Positions 38,618 to 49,501 are shown, counted from the stretch's first letter. The stretch: DNA of 64,000 nucleotides from CAWBRT01 sp963814745 (GCA_963814745.1 CAWFEA010000011.1:161179-225178), one strand, 5' to 3'. Numbers and translations: made by a program. The notes: generated by a model from the sequence alone, not told the origin.

Positions 38618-40015
38618 CTACCGCTCGGCCGCGACTGCTACTCCCTGGGCGCCGTATTCCTTCACTTTGTTGTGCAACGTCTTCAGGCTGATGCCGAGGA
38701 TTTCGGCGGCCCGGGTCTTGTTGTTGTGCGTGCGCTTCGAGGGTTTTCAGGATCAACTGCTTCTCGGCGTCGTCCGACCGTGGTGCCCACGCCGACGCGG
38801 ATGGCGTTGGCGTCGTTGAGCACGTGGGCGCGGTGACTGTGCCGAAGCCCGGCGGCAGATGGCGGGCTCGACGACGGCGGAGTCGCAGACGATCACCGCC
38901 CGCTCCAGGGTATTGCGCAACTCGCGCACGTTGCCCGGCCAGGAGAAATCCTGGAACAGCGCCATGATCGCTTCGCCGGCGGCGCGCACGGTGCGCTGAT
39001 GCTTGCGGTTCATGTCCTTGATGCAGGGTCTCCACCAGGGTGGGAATGTCTTCCTTGTGCTCGCGCAGCGGCGGCATGTGGATGTGGAAAACGTTGAGGC
39101 GGTAGTAGAGGTCATTGCGCAACTGGCCGCTGGCGACGGCCTCATCGGGAACCTTGTTGGTGGCGGCCAGCACCCGCACGTCCACCGGGGTCTCCGATCT
39201 TGCTGCCCAGGCGGCGCAAGCTTGATGATCTTCCAGAACGCGCAGCAGCTTGGCCTGGGTGGCGAGCGGCATCTCGCCGATTTCGTCCAGCAGCAGGGTG
39301 CCGCCTTCGGCCAGCTCGAAGCAGCCGGTGCGGCGCTCGAGCGCGCCGGTGAAGGCGCCTTTCTCATGGCCGAAGAGTTCGCTTTCGATCAGCGTCTCCG
39401 GCATGGCCGCGCAGTTGATGGCGACGAACGGCCTGGGGCTTGCGCGGGCTGAGCTCGTGGATGGTGCGCGCCGACCAGCTCCTTGCCGGTGCCGCTTTCG
39501 CCGGTAATCAGCACCGAGGCGGTGCTGGGAGCGACCAGCTCGATCAGCCGGAAGACCTCCCGCATGGCCTTGGACGCGCCCACCAGCGAGCCCAGCTCGC
39601 CCTTGTCCCGGAGCTGCCGCTTGGCGACCTCCAGCTCGCGCTGGGTCTCGCGCTGGCGCGCCGCATTCTGCAGGATGGCGCGCAGCCGCGTCGGATTGAC
39701 CGGCTTCTCGATGAAATCGTAGGCCCCCAGCTTCATGGCTGCGACCGCGGCGTCGATGCTCCCCTGCGCCGTCAGCAGGACCACGGCGATCTGGTGCGGT
39801 TGTAGCGCGACCTTCTGCAACAGTTCCATGCCGTCCAGGCGCGGCATGCGCAGGTCGGTGACCACGATTCCGGGGCTCCACTCCATTACCTTTTCGAGCC
39901 CTTCCACCCCGTCACCGGCAACTTCGGTGCGGTATCCCCAAGCTGCGATCAACTCGGCCAGCCCGGTCCTTTCGTTCTCCTCATCCTCGACGATTAAAAC
40001 CTTTTCGGAATTCAT
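38618..40015 (-). CDS. NtrC-family sigma-54 response regulator, several frameshifts
   Basis: Begins MNSEKVLIVEDEENERTGL at 40015. Receiver domain (D in VTDLRMPRLDG, K in YDFIEKPVNP), AAA+ domain with Walker A ITGESGTGKELV, the sigma-54 contact loop KGAFTGALERR, LLLDEIGEMPLATQAKLLRVL and DFSWPGNVRELRNTLERA, and an Fis-type HTH (KTRAAEILGISLKTLHNKVKEYG) near the stop at 38618. About 466 residues after correction; breaks near 39480, 39435, 39205, 39015, 38860 and 38730. It is the partner of the kinase downstream and would activate sigma-54 promoters. Confidence 0.87.
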
Positions 40016-40109
40016 CAGCTTGTACTGCCTCTTTGCGGGTACGGACTTTTTTAGAAGTGGTTCATCGCCGGAAGCCAGTCAGGCAAAAGTCCAGCTGGCA
40101 GCCTCTCTT

Positions 40110-40195
40110 CACTCCGCTAACGGCAAACCCGCGGTCGCCAGAGCCCCGGTTTGTGAGATGCCGCCAGCCCCGGTATGTAACTTTTACCACCCGGG
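40110..40195 (+). ncRNA. weak GEMM (cyclic-di-nucleotide) riboswitch-like sequence
   Basis: The sequence CTAACGGCAAACCCGC, then GCCAGAGCCCCGG and CCGGTATGTAACTTTTACC, resembles in order the conserved GGCAAACC, GCAAAGCC and GGTA...TACC parts of GEMM-I riboswitches. However the first hairpin is too short and lacks a GNRA loop, and the second core is not exact. No clear gene follows at once. This lies in the 786-base gap 40016-40801, whose other feature is the sigma-54 promoter at 40609. Confidence 0.18.
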
Positions 40196-40608
40196 CACTG
40201 CCCCTCCAGTCTATTCCAAAAGAGGTATGCCTATGGGAAAACGAGCGCTGGCGCCCGAGGCAACCCCAACAAGCCAACGGCGGGCTTGTCGGGGGCCCCC
40301 CGGCAATTCGCTGGCGGCCATCATTCAGTTGGTTCACAGGCTGGGTGGCAATCGCGGTGCTGCCGCCCACGTTTCCTCTTTCGGAACCAGGCTCCCATTT
40401 TGGTAAAGGACTCAATCCGTGCGGCGGCGCCGGCTTTTTGGCGGCTTTTGTGCGGCATCTCCGCGCAACAGGCATCGGTGTTGTCCCGTTTTGGGAAAAT
40501 TGATTTCGCCGCGTGTGCCGCCGCCAGGCGATAACCGAGATGGCGTGAATGGCTTTAACCCCAGCGTTTATCGTGGTTTTTCACAGATTGGAATTTTCTT
40601 TCCAGCTT

Positions 40609-40624
40609 TGGTACGAGGTTTGCA
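40609..40624 (+). promoter_or_regulatory. sigma-54 promoter (-24/-12)
   Basis: TGGTACGAGGTTTGCA matches the consensus TGGCACG-N4-TTGCA with one mismatch and exact spacing (GG at -24, GC at -12). Transcription would begin about 12 bases downstream and run into the orphan HisKA gene at 40802 and the NtrC-type regulator at 41229. No gene crosses the site. Confidence 0.75.
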
Positions 40625-40801
40625 TATGGGAATGGTGTCGTTTACGGATTCGGGGACAATGCATCCGGGCAGGAGTTGAGCCTTTGCCAAGCGGTGATAG
40701 CTCGGTTGTGCCAACTCCGGAACCGTCTTAATCCCCGGAGCCGAAGCGTCGGCGCTGCATCGGGCGCTGCATAGGCTGAATAGTGAATAGAAAGAGCAAC
40801 C

Positions 40802-41077
40802 GTGACACCCCGGCAAAGCAAGCGGCAGGCGGTCAATTCGAAGCGCACGACGCGAGACGCGGGGTTGAATGGGGAGCGATGTTTAGAGCTTCGCAAGCTC
40901 ACCCACGAGCTGAGCAACGCCGCTACCGGCATGTTAATGGCATCGGGGCTGCTGGCGCAGGCACTGGCGGGCGACGGACGCCTCCGCTACTGCGAGCAAA
41001 TCAACGAGGCCGGCGAGCGTACCGCCGCCCTGGTGCGCGAGCTGCGCGCGCTGCTGCAGACGGCCGGTCAGGGGTAG
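40802..41077 (+). CDS. stand-alone HisKA-like dimerisation/phosphotransfer protein
   Basis: A 91-residue protein starting at GTG. The core ELRKLTHELSNAATGMLMASGLL has the HisKA H-box with a phospho-acceptor histidine, and the following helix NEAGERTAALVRELRALL completes a two-helix dimerisation hairpin. There is no sensor and no ATPase domain, so it is either a small phosphotransfer protein or a kinase remnant. Sits between a sigma-54 promoter and an NtrC-family regulator. Confidence 0.6.
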   Translation: MTPRQSKRQAVNSKRTTRDAGLNGERCLELRKLTHELSNAATGMLMASGLLAQALAGDGRLRYCEQINEAGERTAALVRELRALLQTAGQG

Positions 41078-41228
41078 ATCGCAAGCTCGGCCGGCGATGA
41101 ATGAGAAGCGGCGATTAGATATTGAGCGATTGGTTAGATTATTGCGGACCACAAGATAATCTTGATTCAGTAATCGATATTGTATGAGCGCTGTCAGGCT
41201 GAACGAGGTTTACGCAAGGGAGCGGATA

Positions 41229-42750
<1,522 letters not shown>

Positions 42751-42857
42751 AGGCGCGAGCCTGAGTGGTTTCGGTCCGCGCGCCATGGCTGGCGTATCGG
42801 GGAATTGTTGCGCCGGTGGCGCCATCGCGGTGGTGTGCGCGGGCAAGATGCGAGGTA

Positions 42858-43350
42858 ATGATGATTCTGCTGGTGACTGCTTCCAAGCGTGGCGTCGAGT
42901 GCGCCACCGTGCTGCAAGAGGTTCTGGCTGAACCGGTGCAGCTGGCCGATAACCTTCGCCGCGCGACTTCGCTTTTGCGCAATGAGGAATACAGCGCGGT
43001 GGTGCTGGACGGCGCCATGGTTGACGCCGATCCGGACGCGGTTGACATCCTGCTCAACACCTCCGGCATGGCGGTTCCCGTCTACGTGAACCTGGCGCTC
43101 AGCAACTCCGCCCGGGTGGCGCGCGAGGTGCGGCTGGCGTTGCGCCGGCATGATGAGGTGCGCACGATTGCCATGCGCTCCGCCGAGTCGCTGCTGCGCA
43201 GCGAATTGCGCAGCGCGGTGACGGGAATTCTGCTTTCGACGGAGCTGGTTCTCAACTCCCCGGACTTGCCCTTCGAAGCCGAAGAAAAGTTGAAGGCTGG
43301 TTTGCCAATTGGCCGCGCAGATCCGCGGGCGCCTGGAGAGCGTGCAATAG
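42858..43350 (+). CDS. receiver-like protein fused to degenerate HisKA
   Basis: About 164 residues. The N-terminal 90 residues have receiver-like fold spacing (MILLVTASKRGVECATVLQ, YSAVVLDGAMVDADPDAV) but lack the acidic pair of real receivers. The C-terminal helix SELRSAVTGILLSTELVLN aligns with a HisKA box in which the phospho-acceptor His is replaced by Ser. A frameshift near 43300 is corrected to give LAAQIRGRLESVQ and the stop at 43350. Encoded after the NtrC regulator and before a strong terminator, so likely in the same operon. Probably a non-phosphorylated partner; function unknown. Confidence 0.55.
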
Positions 43351-43520
43351 CGGAGTTGCGGCCGGCGCCAGCGGAGCGATTCACCCGGTCTGCTCCGGGC
43401 TCAGGCCATCCCGCGCCCACGGCTCGCTAGCGGGCCGGCAAAGTTCTGCTTTTCCTCATGGAACCTGATGCCAGGTTCCCCTCTCTCCTGGACGTGCCCT
43501 GATGGCTTGTTGTCATGGCT

Positions 43521-43560
43521 CCGCGCGTCAACCCCGATCGGGGAGCGCGCGGATTTTTTT
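43521..43560 (+). terminator. intrinsic terminator of the NtrC operon
   Basis: CCGCGCG and CGCGCGG arms enclose an inner CCCGATCGGG palindrome, followed by a run of seven Ts. Lies 170 bases after the receiver-like gene. The rest of the 428-base gap to 43778 has further GC-rich hairpins (CCTGAGGC/GCCTCAGG) but no gene. Confidence 0.85.
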
Positions 43561-43778
43561 CCCGCCTCAGCCGGCCGTCAGACGACCTGAGGCCCGCATC
43601 CGGCCTGCCTCAGGCATCCCCGGAACCGCAACTCTGCCTCTAAACGATGGACAACAGGCGTCTCGGGTCTCCAGGGCGCGCCCTGCGGGTTGATGCGAAA
43701 CCCAAGGCGGCTGCTCTTGGCCGTGCTCCGGCAAGGCAACAGGCTGACTTCGGCGGGACTCTATGCCGGTATTAACTC

Positions 43779-45272
43779 ATGTCAACTCATTTGCACGGAG
43801 TCTCACCGGAAACCGATCAGGCGGCGCGCCCTGAGCACGACTCGGCGCTGGCGCAGCGTATACGTGAGCTGGGCGACTGGTTTCACGACATGAATTTGCG
43901 CGGCGTCTGGACTGCTCCCGGGCATTTCCTAGGCGATTTCCCAAACGTGAAATGGAAGCATATCGAGCCGGCGATTGCCAAAGATCTGGCCGGCGCCAGC
44001 GTGCTCGATATCGGCTGCAACGGCGGCTTTTATTCCATCAAGATGAAGCAGCGCGGGGCCGGACGGGTGCTCGGCGTGGACATTGACGACCGTTATCTCA
44101 ATCAGGCCCGCTTTGCCGCCGCCACGCTGGAGTTGGACATCGAGTTCGAGAAGTGCTCGGTATACGATGTCGACCGTCTGGCCGGTCAATTCGACTACGT
44201 GATCTTCATGGGTCTTCTCTACCACTTGCGCTTTCCGCTTTATGCCTTGGACAAGGTCGTCAAGAAGGTGGGCGGGCGGCTGCTCTTCCAGACCATGATT
44301 CGCGGCTCCGAGCAGGTGCGCGAGTGGGACCAGGATTACCATTTCTGGAACAAGGATATCTTCAGCAACCCCGATTTTCCGCAGATGTATTTCATCGAGC
44401 GCAGCTATGCCAACGACCAGACGAACTGGTGGATTCCCAACCGGGCCGCCGCCGGAGCCATGCTGCGCAGCACCGGCCTGGAGATCGTGGCGCATCCGGA
44501 ATCGGAGACCTGGATTTGCGAGCCGCGCAAGGTCACGCGCGAGGGCCAGTATCGCTGCCCCGAGCACGGAGAGATGGCGCCGCCGCCGCGCGCGTCGGCG
44601 CAATTGCGGGCGAGAAGCTGGGAACTGCAGTGTCCGGCGTGCGGAGCCCAGATGGAGCCGGCGGCCACGCCCGAAAGCAAGCCGCTGCAATGCACCTCGT
44701 TCTACGCGCTTTCCAAGAAGGACCAGGAGGAGATGACGCTGCTGTTCGGGAGGACCTACAACGTGCCGGTGGTGGTCTTGCGCTACTTCAATATTTACGG
44801 CACGCGGCAGGCGCTCTCCAACCCGTACACCGGAGCCGCCGCCATCTTTGCTTCCCGCCTGCTCAATGGAAATTCCCCGATGATCTTCGAAGATGGGCGG
44901 CAGCAACGTGATTTCGTCAGCGTTCACGACGTGGTGCAGGCCAACTTGCTCGCCATGGAGCGGAACGAGGCGAATGGTTTGGCGCTGAACATCGGTTCCG
45001 GCGCGGCGGTAACCATCGCAGGCGTGGCCCGCGCCTTGGCCGAGACCATGGACACGCGGATTCCGGCGGAGATTACCGGAAAGTACCGCTCCGGCGACAT
45101 TCGCCACTGCTTTGCCGATATCTCGGCGGCGCGACGGCTTTTGGGCTATGCGCCTGAATTCAGCTTCAGCCAGGGAGTGTGCGAGCTGGTTGGCTGGCTG
45201 CGCGAGCAGACGGCTGTAGACAGGGTGCAGCAGGCTGCACAGGAACTCGACAGGTACGGGCTGACTGCCTGA
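43779..45272 (+). CDS. chimeric methyltransferase / truncated NAD-epimerase
   Basis: A single open frame of 497 residues made of two unrelated parts. Residues 1-248 are a SAM methyltransferase (VLDIGCNGGFYSIKMK, VLGVDIDDRYLNQAR, FDYVIFMGLLYHLRFPL, DQDYHFWNKDIFSNPDFPQ), resembling the TIGR04290/CmoB-like group found in glycosylation clusters. From about residue 249 the sequence is the C-terminal half of a nucleotide-sugar epimerase with a zinc-finger-like insert (YRCPEHGE, CPACGAQMEP), catalytic FYALSKKDQEE (Y-x3-K), RYFNIYGTRQALSNPYTG and DFVSVHDVVQANL. The epimerase Rossmann half with its GxxGxxG is missing. Best read as a deletion that joined two genes. Confidence 0.75.
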   Translation: MSTHLHGVSPETDQAARPEHDSALAQRIRELGDWFHDMNLRGVWTAPGHFLGDFPNVKWKHIEPAIAKDLAGASVLDIGCNGGFYSIKMKQRGAGRVLGVDIDDRYLNQARFAAATLELDIEFEKCSVYDVDRLAGQFDYVIFMGLLYHLRFPLYALDKVVKKVGGRLLFQTMIRGSEQVREWDQDYHFWNKDIFSNPDFPQMYFIERSYANDQTNWWIPNRAAAGAMLRSTGLEIVAHPESETWICEPRKVTREGQYRCPEHGEMAPPPRASAQLRARSWELQCPACGAQMEPAATPESKPLQCTSFYALSKKDQEEMTLLFGRTYNVPVVVLRYFNIYGTRQALSNPYTGAAAIFASRLLNGNSPMIFEDGRQQRDFVSVHDVVQANLLAMERNEANGLALNIGSGAAVTIAGVARALAETMDTRIPAEITGKYRSGDIRHCFADISAARRLLGYAPEFSFSQGVCELVGWLREQTAVDRVQQAAQELDRYGLTA

Positions 45273-45350
45273 CGCGTGAAATCAAGCGGCAGACAGAACG
45301 GATCGGCGAAGGATGCGACAAACTTTGGCAATCGAAGGACACCGGCTGCC

Positions 45351-45839
45351 ATGCATGTGCTGGTAACAGCCGACACCATTGGCGGTGTCTGGATCTATAC
45401 GCGTGAACTGGTCACGGGGCTGGCGCGCCGGGGGATTCGAGTGACCCTGGTCAGCTTCGGCGAGATTCCGACGGCAGCGCAAAGCGAAAGCCAGCTTCGC
45501 AGCTTGTACAGCCGCGCGGCGATTTACGCCGCCACTTCGCGTTACGAGCCGTTCGGACTGGCGCCGCTGGAAGCCGCGTTTTCCCGTTGCGCGGTGGTGG
45601 CCAACGATATCCCGACGTTCCGCGAATTGTGGGGACCGACGGCTTGCTACTTCCGGCGCAACGACGCCTCCAGCCTGGCGGAGACGGTTGCGCGTTTGCG
45701 CGCCGATCGCGAGTTGCGGCTCACCTTCGCCACGCTTGCGTTGAACCGCGCGCGCCAGTGCTTCACGGCCAGCCGCATGGTGGATGAATACCTCGCTCTG
45801 TACAACTCGATGATTACCGCGGGAGTCGCGGCGGCATGA
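45351..45839 (+). CDS. glycosyltransferase family 4-like, internally deleted
   Basis: Starts MHVLVTADTIGGVWIYTRELVTG, the N-terminal domain of a GT-B fold family-4 enzyme. After LVSFGEIPTAAQ (about residue 45) the frame jumps directly to the C-terminal donor-site region SRYEPFGLAPLEAAFSR and ELWGPTACYFRRNDASSL. The full family is about 370-400 residues; only 162 are present, so roughly 200 central residues (acceptor domain and hinge) are absent, in frame. Downstream gene starts in the ATGA overlap region. Unlikely to be active as it stands. Confidence 0.7.
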   Translation: MHVLVTADTIGGVWIYTRELVTGLARRGIRVTLVSFGEIPTAAQSESQLRSLYSRAAIYAATSRYEPFGLAPLEAAFSRCAVVANDIPTFRELWGPTACYFRRNDASSLAETVARLRADRELRLTFATLALNRARQCFTASRMVDEYLALYNSMITAGVAAA

Positions 45840-46954
45840 ATGCGAAACTCAAATTCCGTTTCTTCGCCCATTCCTGGGTCAGCGACTGGAATCACGGCAA
45901 CGCGCACTTTCTCCGCGGACTTGTCCGCGAGCTGATGCGCATGGGGCACGAAGTCCGATGCTACGAGGAACTGGGAGCCTGGTCGCTCACCAGCCTGATG
46001 GACTTCGAAGGCGCAGCCGCGATCGGCGCCATCGACGATTTCCGCAAGATCTATCCCGAACTCGATATCTACTTTTATCAGCGCGGCCCCAGTTTCGAGG
46101 AGTTTCTCGACGAGGAATTGAAAGGCGCGGATTTTGTCATTGTCCACGAGTGGAATGAGCCGGAAGTGGTCAACGCTGTTCTGCGGTGCAAGCAGAAAGG
46201 AAAATTCCGGGCGTTGTTGCACGACACCCATCACAGGGTTTACAGCAGCGCTCACGAAATCCTGAAATTTCATTTACATCACTTCGACGGCGTCCTCGCA
46301 TTTGGCGAAGCGATTCGCGGCATCTATCACAACGGCCTGGGCATAGAGCGCACCTGGACGTTTCACGAAGCAGCCGATGTCTCGGTGTTTAAGCCGCAGG
46401 CAAGCGACAAGACAACCGATGTGGTTTGGATCGGCAACTGGGGAGACGACGAACGCACGCGGGAGTTGATGGAATTCCTGGTCGAACCCGCCAGCGCTCT
46501 CACCGGACGAAAGATTATCGCCCACGGGGTTCGCTACCCGCAGGAGGCGGTGAAAACCCTGCAGCAGGCCGGCATTGAATATCGCGGATATCTGCCCAAC
46601 TTGTCGGCGCCTGCGGTTTATGCGCGGAGCCGCCTTGCCCTGCATGTGCCGAGGCGGCAGTACGCCAATGGACTGAGCGGCATCCCGACCATCCGCGTAT
46701 TCGAGGCGTTGGCCAGCGGCATTCCGCTGCTCTGTTCGCCGTGGAACGACATCGAGCACCTGTTCCGGCCGGGTCAAGACTACCTGGTTGCGGCGGACGG
46801 CAAGCAGATGGCGAGCGAAATCGAGTTTCTGCTGCGCGACGAGAGGGCGCGCGCGGAGCTGGCGGCTAACGGTTTGGAGACGATTCGCAAGCGCCATACT
46901 TGCGCGCATCGCGCCCAGCAACTGATCGAGATCTGCGAGGAAGTTCGGAGATGA
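45836..46954 (+). CDS. CgeB-like glycosyltransferase, intact
   Basis: A 372-residue GT-B type protein whose ATG overlaps the previous stop. N-terminal FRFFAHSWVSDWNHGNAHFLRGLVREL, a central TDVVWIGNWGDDERTRELMEFLV strand after the linker, then RGYLPNLSAPAVYARSRLALHVPRRQYA and the nucleotide-sugar site IPTIRVFEALASGIPLLCSPWNDIEHLFRPGQDYL. This is the DUF3880/CgeB-type family that glycosylates surface or spore structures. It is the only complete glycosyltransferase in the cluster and serves as a length reference for the next gene. Confidence 0.8.
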   Translation: MNAKLKFRFFAHSWVSDWNHGNAHFLRGLVRELMRMGHEVRCYEELGAWSLTSLMDFEGAAAIGAIDDFRKIYPELDIYFYQRGPSFEEFLDEELKGADFVIVHEWNEPEVVNAVLRCKQKGKFRALLHDTHHRVYSSAHEILKFHLHHFDGVLAFGEAIRGIYHNGLGIERTWTFHEAADVSVFKPQASDKTTDVVWIGNWGDDERTRELMEFLVEPASALTGRKIIAHGVRYPQEAVKTLQQAGIEYRGYLPNLSAPAVYARSRLALHVPRRQYANGLSGIPTIRVFEALASGIPLLCSPWNDIEHLFRPGQDYLVAADGKQMASEIEFLLRDERARAELAANGLETIRKRHTCAHRAQQLIEICEEVRR

Positions 46955-47911
46955 AAATCTTTGTCTTCGGCTCGAGCATCACTTCATGCTATTGGAACGG
47001 CGCCGCGACTTATTATCGCGGCATCTACCGGAACCTTGCCGCGCTGGGCCACGACATCATCTTCGCGGAGCCCGATATCTACGGGCGTCAGCAGAACCGC
47101 GACCGCCACGACGTGAATTATGCGGAGGTGATCGTTTACCGCACTCCCGATGATATTGATGCACTGCTGGCACGGGCCGCCGGCGCCGGCCTTGTCGTCA
47201 AACACAGCGGCGTGGGAGCCGACGACGAACTGCTGGAGGAGCGGGTGATCGAGTGCCGCTCGGCGAGCACGCGAGTCGCTTTCTGGGATGTCGATGCGCC
47301 CGCGACCCTGGCCCGCCTGGAGTCCGATCCCGACGATCCTTTTCGCCGCCTCGTTCCGCGGTACGATTTCATCTTCATTTACGGCGGCGGTGCTCCCGTC
47401 GTGCGCCACTACCTCGCCCTGGGAGCGCGCAACTGCCATCCGGTTTATAACGCTCTGGATCCCACGACGCACTACCCGGTCGCGCCTGATTCCGCGCTGG
47501 CATCCGCACCTCTATTCGTCATCGCGGCTGACGCTGAACGTCACCCGGCGCGACATGGTTGCGGCCGGCTATTCGCCTTCGGTGCGGCTCTTCGAGGCTG
47601 CCGCCTGCGCGGCCGCCATGGTCTCCGACCCGTGGCCGGGGCTGGAGAGTTTTTTTACCCCCGGGTGCGAGATCTTGCTGCCCGCCGATCACGCGGAAAT
47701 CGTCTCGTATCTTCGCGACATGCCCGAGAGCGAACTGCAAAGAATCGGTGCGCGCGCCCAACAGCGGGTGCTGGCCGAGCACACTAATCACAAGCGCGCC
47801 GAACAGTTCGAGCACGCGCTGGAGAGCATGCATCAGTCCAGGGCCGCTCACGATGCGCACCTGGGTGATGCGACCTTCTCGGGCGCGGCGTCGCGAAAGT
47901 TTGCGACATAA
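46951..47911 (+). CDS. second CgeB-like glycosyltransferase, internal deletion with frame change
   Basis: Overlaps the previous gene by ATGA. N-terminal part MKIFVFGSSITSCYWNGAATYYRGIYRNL ... FIFIYGGGAPVVRHY ... YNALDPTTHYPVAPDSALA is normal. Near 47505-47515 it jumps, in another frame, to the donor-site part LTLNVTRRDMVAAGYSPSVRLFEAAACAAAMVSDPWPGLESFF. Relatives have about 60 or more residues between these two parts; total here is about 320 instead of about 370. C-terminus KRAEQFEHALES ends at 47911. Confidence 0.65.
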
Positions 47912-47985
47912 CTTTGCGATATATTGTTTGTGACATCGACCGCGCATTGCGTGGAAGAAATCATGATTCACTTCGAGGCGACAAT

Positions 47986-48219
47986 ATGGCGGTAAAAATT
48001 ACGATGCGGCCCAACGGGCCGTACAAGGTGGAAGACCCCGACGGGGTGATTGAGCTGATCGATCCGACCGGCAATAGGATAGACCTTACGGGGAAACCGA
48101 TGATTGCGCTCTGCCGCTGCGGCGCCAGCGTGAACAAGCCCTTCTGCGATGGCACCCATTCCAAGATCGGCTTCCAGGCGGCGGAGGCCGCGGTCTCAGC
48201 CGAGAAGCCAAAGGCTTGA
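47986..48219 (+). CDS. CDGSH-type iron-sulfur protein
   Basis: A 77-residue protein. The ATG at 47986 is chosen because it begins the conserved MAVKITMRPNGPYKVE; the longer frame from 47914 is unlikely. The 2Fe-2S binding motif is CRCGASVNKPFCDGTH, the C-x-C-x2-S-x3-P-x-C-D-G-x-H signature with three Cys and one His ligand. These small proteins act in redox or cluster transfer. It has no membrane anchor. Confidence 0.88.
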   Translation: MAVKITMRPNGPYKVEDPDGVIELIDPTGNRIDLTGKPMIALCRCGASVNKPFCDGTHSKIGFQAAEAAVSAEKPKA

Positions 48220-48253
48220 GTAGTGCTCCGGCGCGGTTGGCATCAGCAGCCTG

Positions 48254-49501
48254 CTAGTGGATGGTCTTCGTCTTGCGCGACATGTAGTCCATCAGCAGAT
48301 ATTCACCAAGCGTGTATGGAGTGGTGAAGTACGCCTTGCCGCGGCACATCTCCGTCACCTTCTGCACGAACTGTATCAGTCCGTAGTCGGAGGCGAGCAT
48401 GAAGGTGTTGATCATCACCCCGGCGCGCTTGCACTTAGAAACCTCTTCCAGGGTCTTGCTCACCACCAGCGGATCGAGCCCGAAAGCGTTCTTGTAGACG
48501 CGCCCGTCCTCAAGGGTCAGCGCCGAAGGCTTGCCGTCGGTGATCATGACGATCTGCTTCATGTCCTTGCGCTGGCGCAGCAGGATACGTTGCGCCAGGC
48601 GCAGTCCTTCGCGGGTATTGGTGTAGTAAGGCCCCACCCGCACCCGCGCCAGTTGCGAAAGCGGCAGCTCCTCCGCCGAATCGTGAAACAGCACCAGCGA
48701 GAGCGAATCCCCCGGGTATTGCGTGCGGATCAGGTGCGACAGCGCCATGGCCACTTTTTTAGCGGGGGTGAAGCGGTCCTCGCCGTAGAGAATCATGGAG
48801 TGCGAACAGTCCAGCATGAGTACGGTGGCGCACGACGACTGGTACTCGCACTGATGCACCTGCAGGTCGGAGTACTCGATATTCAGCGGCAGCTTCAGCC
48901 CTTCGCGATCGATGGCCGAAGCCAGCGTCGCCGTGATATCCAGGTTCAACGTGTCGCCGAATTCATAAGTCTTGCTGGCGCCGCTGGACTCAATTCCGGT
49001 AGCCTGATCGCGGGTGTCGTGACGGCCGAAGCTGCTCTTGCCCAGCGACCCGAGCAGATCGCGCAGGGCGCGATAGCCCAGGAAGTCAAGCGCTTTATCG
49101 GTGACCTCAAAGCGCGGCTCGCCCTGCGGCTTGCCAATCTGTCCGCCCACCGACGATTGCTGGGCTGGATCGTGCGGCGGCGAAATCGAAATGTAGTCCT
49201 CGGCCTCCAGGCGCTCGATCATCTGCTCGATCAGCTCGTCGAGTTTGCCCGCGGCCTGCATTTGTTCAAGCTGTTGCCGCATCTCCTCGTCGAGCAGGTC
49301 TCCGTTCAGCAGGGCGTTGCGGATGGCCTCGCGTAACGCCTGCATGGTCTGATCGTGCTCGCCCGGCTGCTGCTGGTAGCGCGTGAACTGTTCCTCGAAG
49401 CCGCTCTGCAACAAATGGTTGGCAAGAGCCTGGAGCAGGTCTTCCATGCTCAACTCGTCGCTCAGGTCGGCAATGTATTTCGAATAGCGGACTCGGCGCA
49501 T
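48254..49501 (-). CDS. VWA-domain protein paired with MoxR/ChlI ATPase
   Basis: Start at the ATG 49501 (MRRVRYSKYIADLSDELSM); the longer frame from 50185 is only a shadow of the ATPase gene. 415 residues: helical N-terminal region (LLQALANHLLQSGF), a middle linker (FGDTLNLDITATLASA), then a von Willebrand A domain with MIDAS motif MLDCSHSMIL and TDGKPSALTL. The C-terminal tail ends YLLMDYMSRKTKTIH. With the upstream ATPase it matches the ChlI/ChlD or MoxR-VWA pairing used as ATP-driven metal-insertion or chaperone machines. Target unknown. Confidence 0.82.
   Translation of the reverse strand: MRRVRYSKYIADLSDELSMEDLLQALANHLLQSGFEEQFTRYQQQPGEHDQTMQALREAIRNALLNGDLLDEEMRQQLEQMQAAGKLDELIEQMIERLEAEDYISISPPHDPAQQSSVGGQIGKPQGEPRFEVTDKALDFLGYRALRDLLGSLGKSSFGRHDTRDQATGIESSGASKTYEFGDTLNLDITATLASAIDREGLKLPLNIEYSDLQVHQCEYQSSCATVLMLDCSHSMILYGEDRFTPAKKVAMALSHLIRTQYPGDSLSLVLFHDSAEELPLSQLARVRVGPYYTNTREGLRLAQRILLRQRKDMKQIVMITDGKPSALTLEDGRVYKNAFGLDPLVVSKTLEEVSKCKRAGVMINTFMLASDYGLIQFVQKVTEMCRGKAYFTTPYTLGEYLLMDYMSRKTKTIH

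Noticed and set aside
43929..45107. 392-residue open frame on the minus strand
   Set aside because: Antisense shadow of the methyltransferase/epimerase frame; no family motifs.
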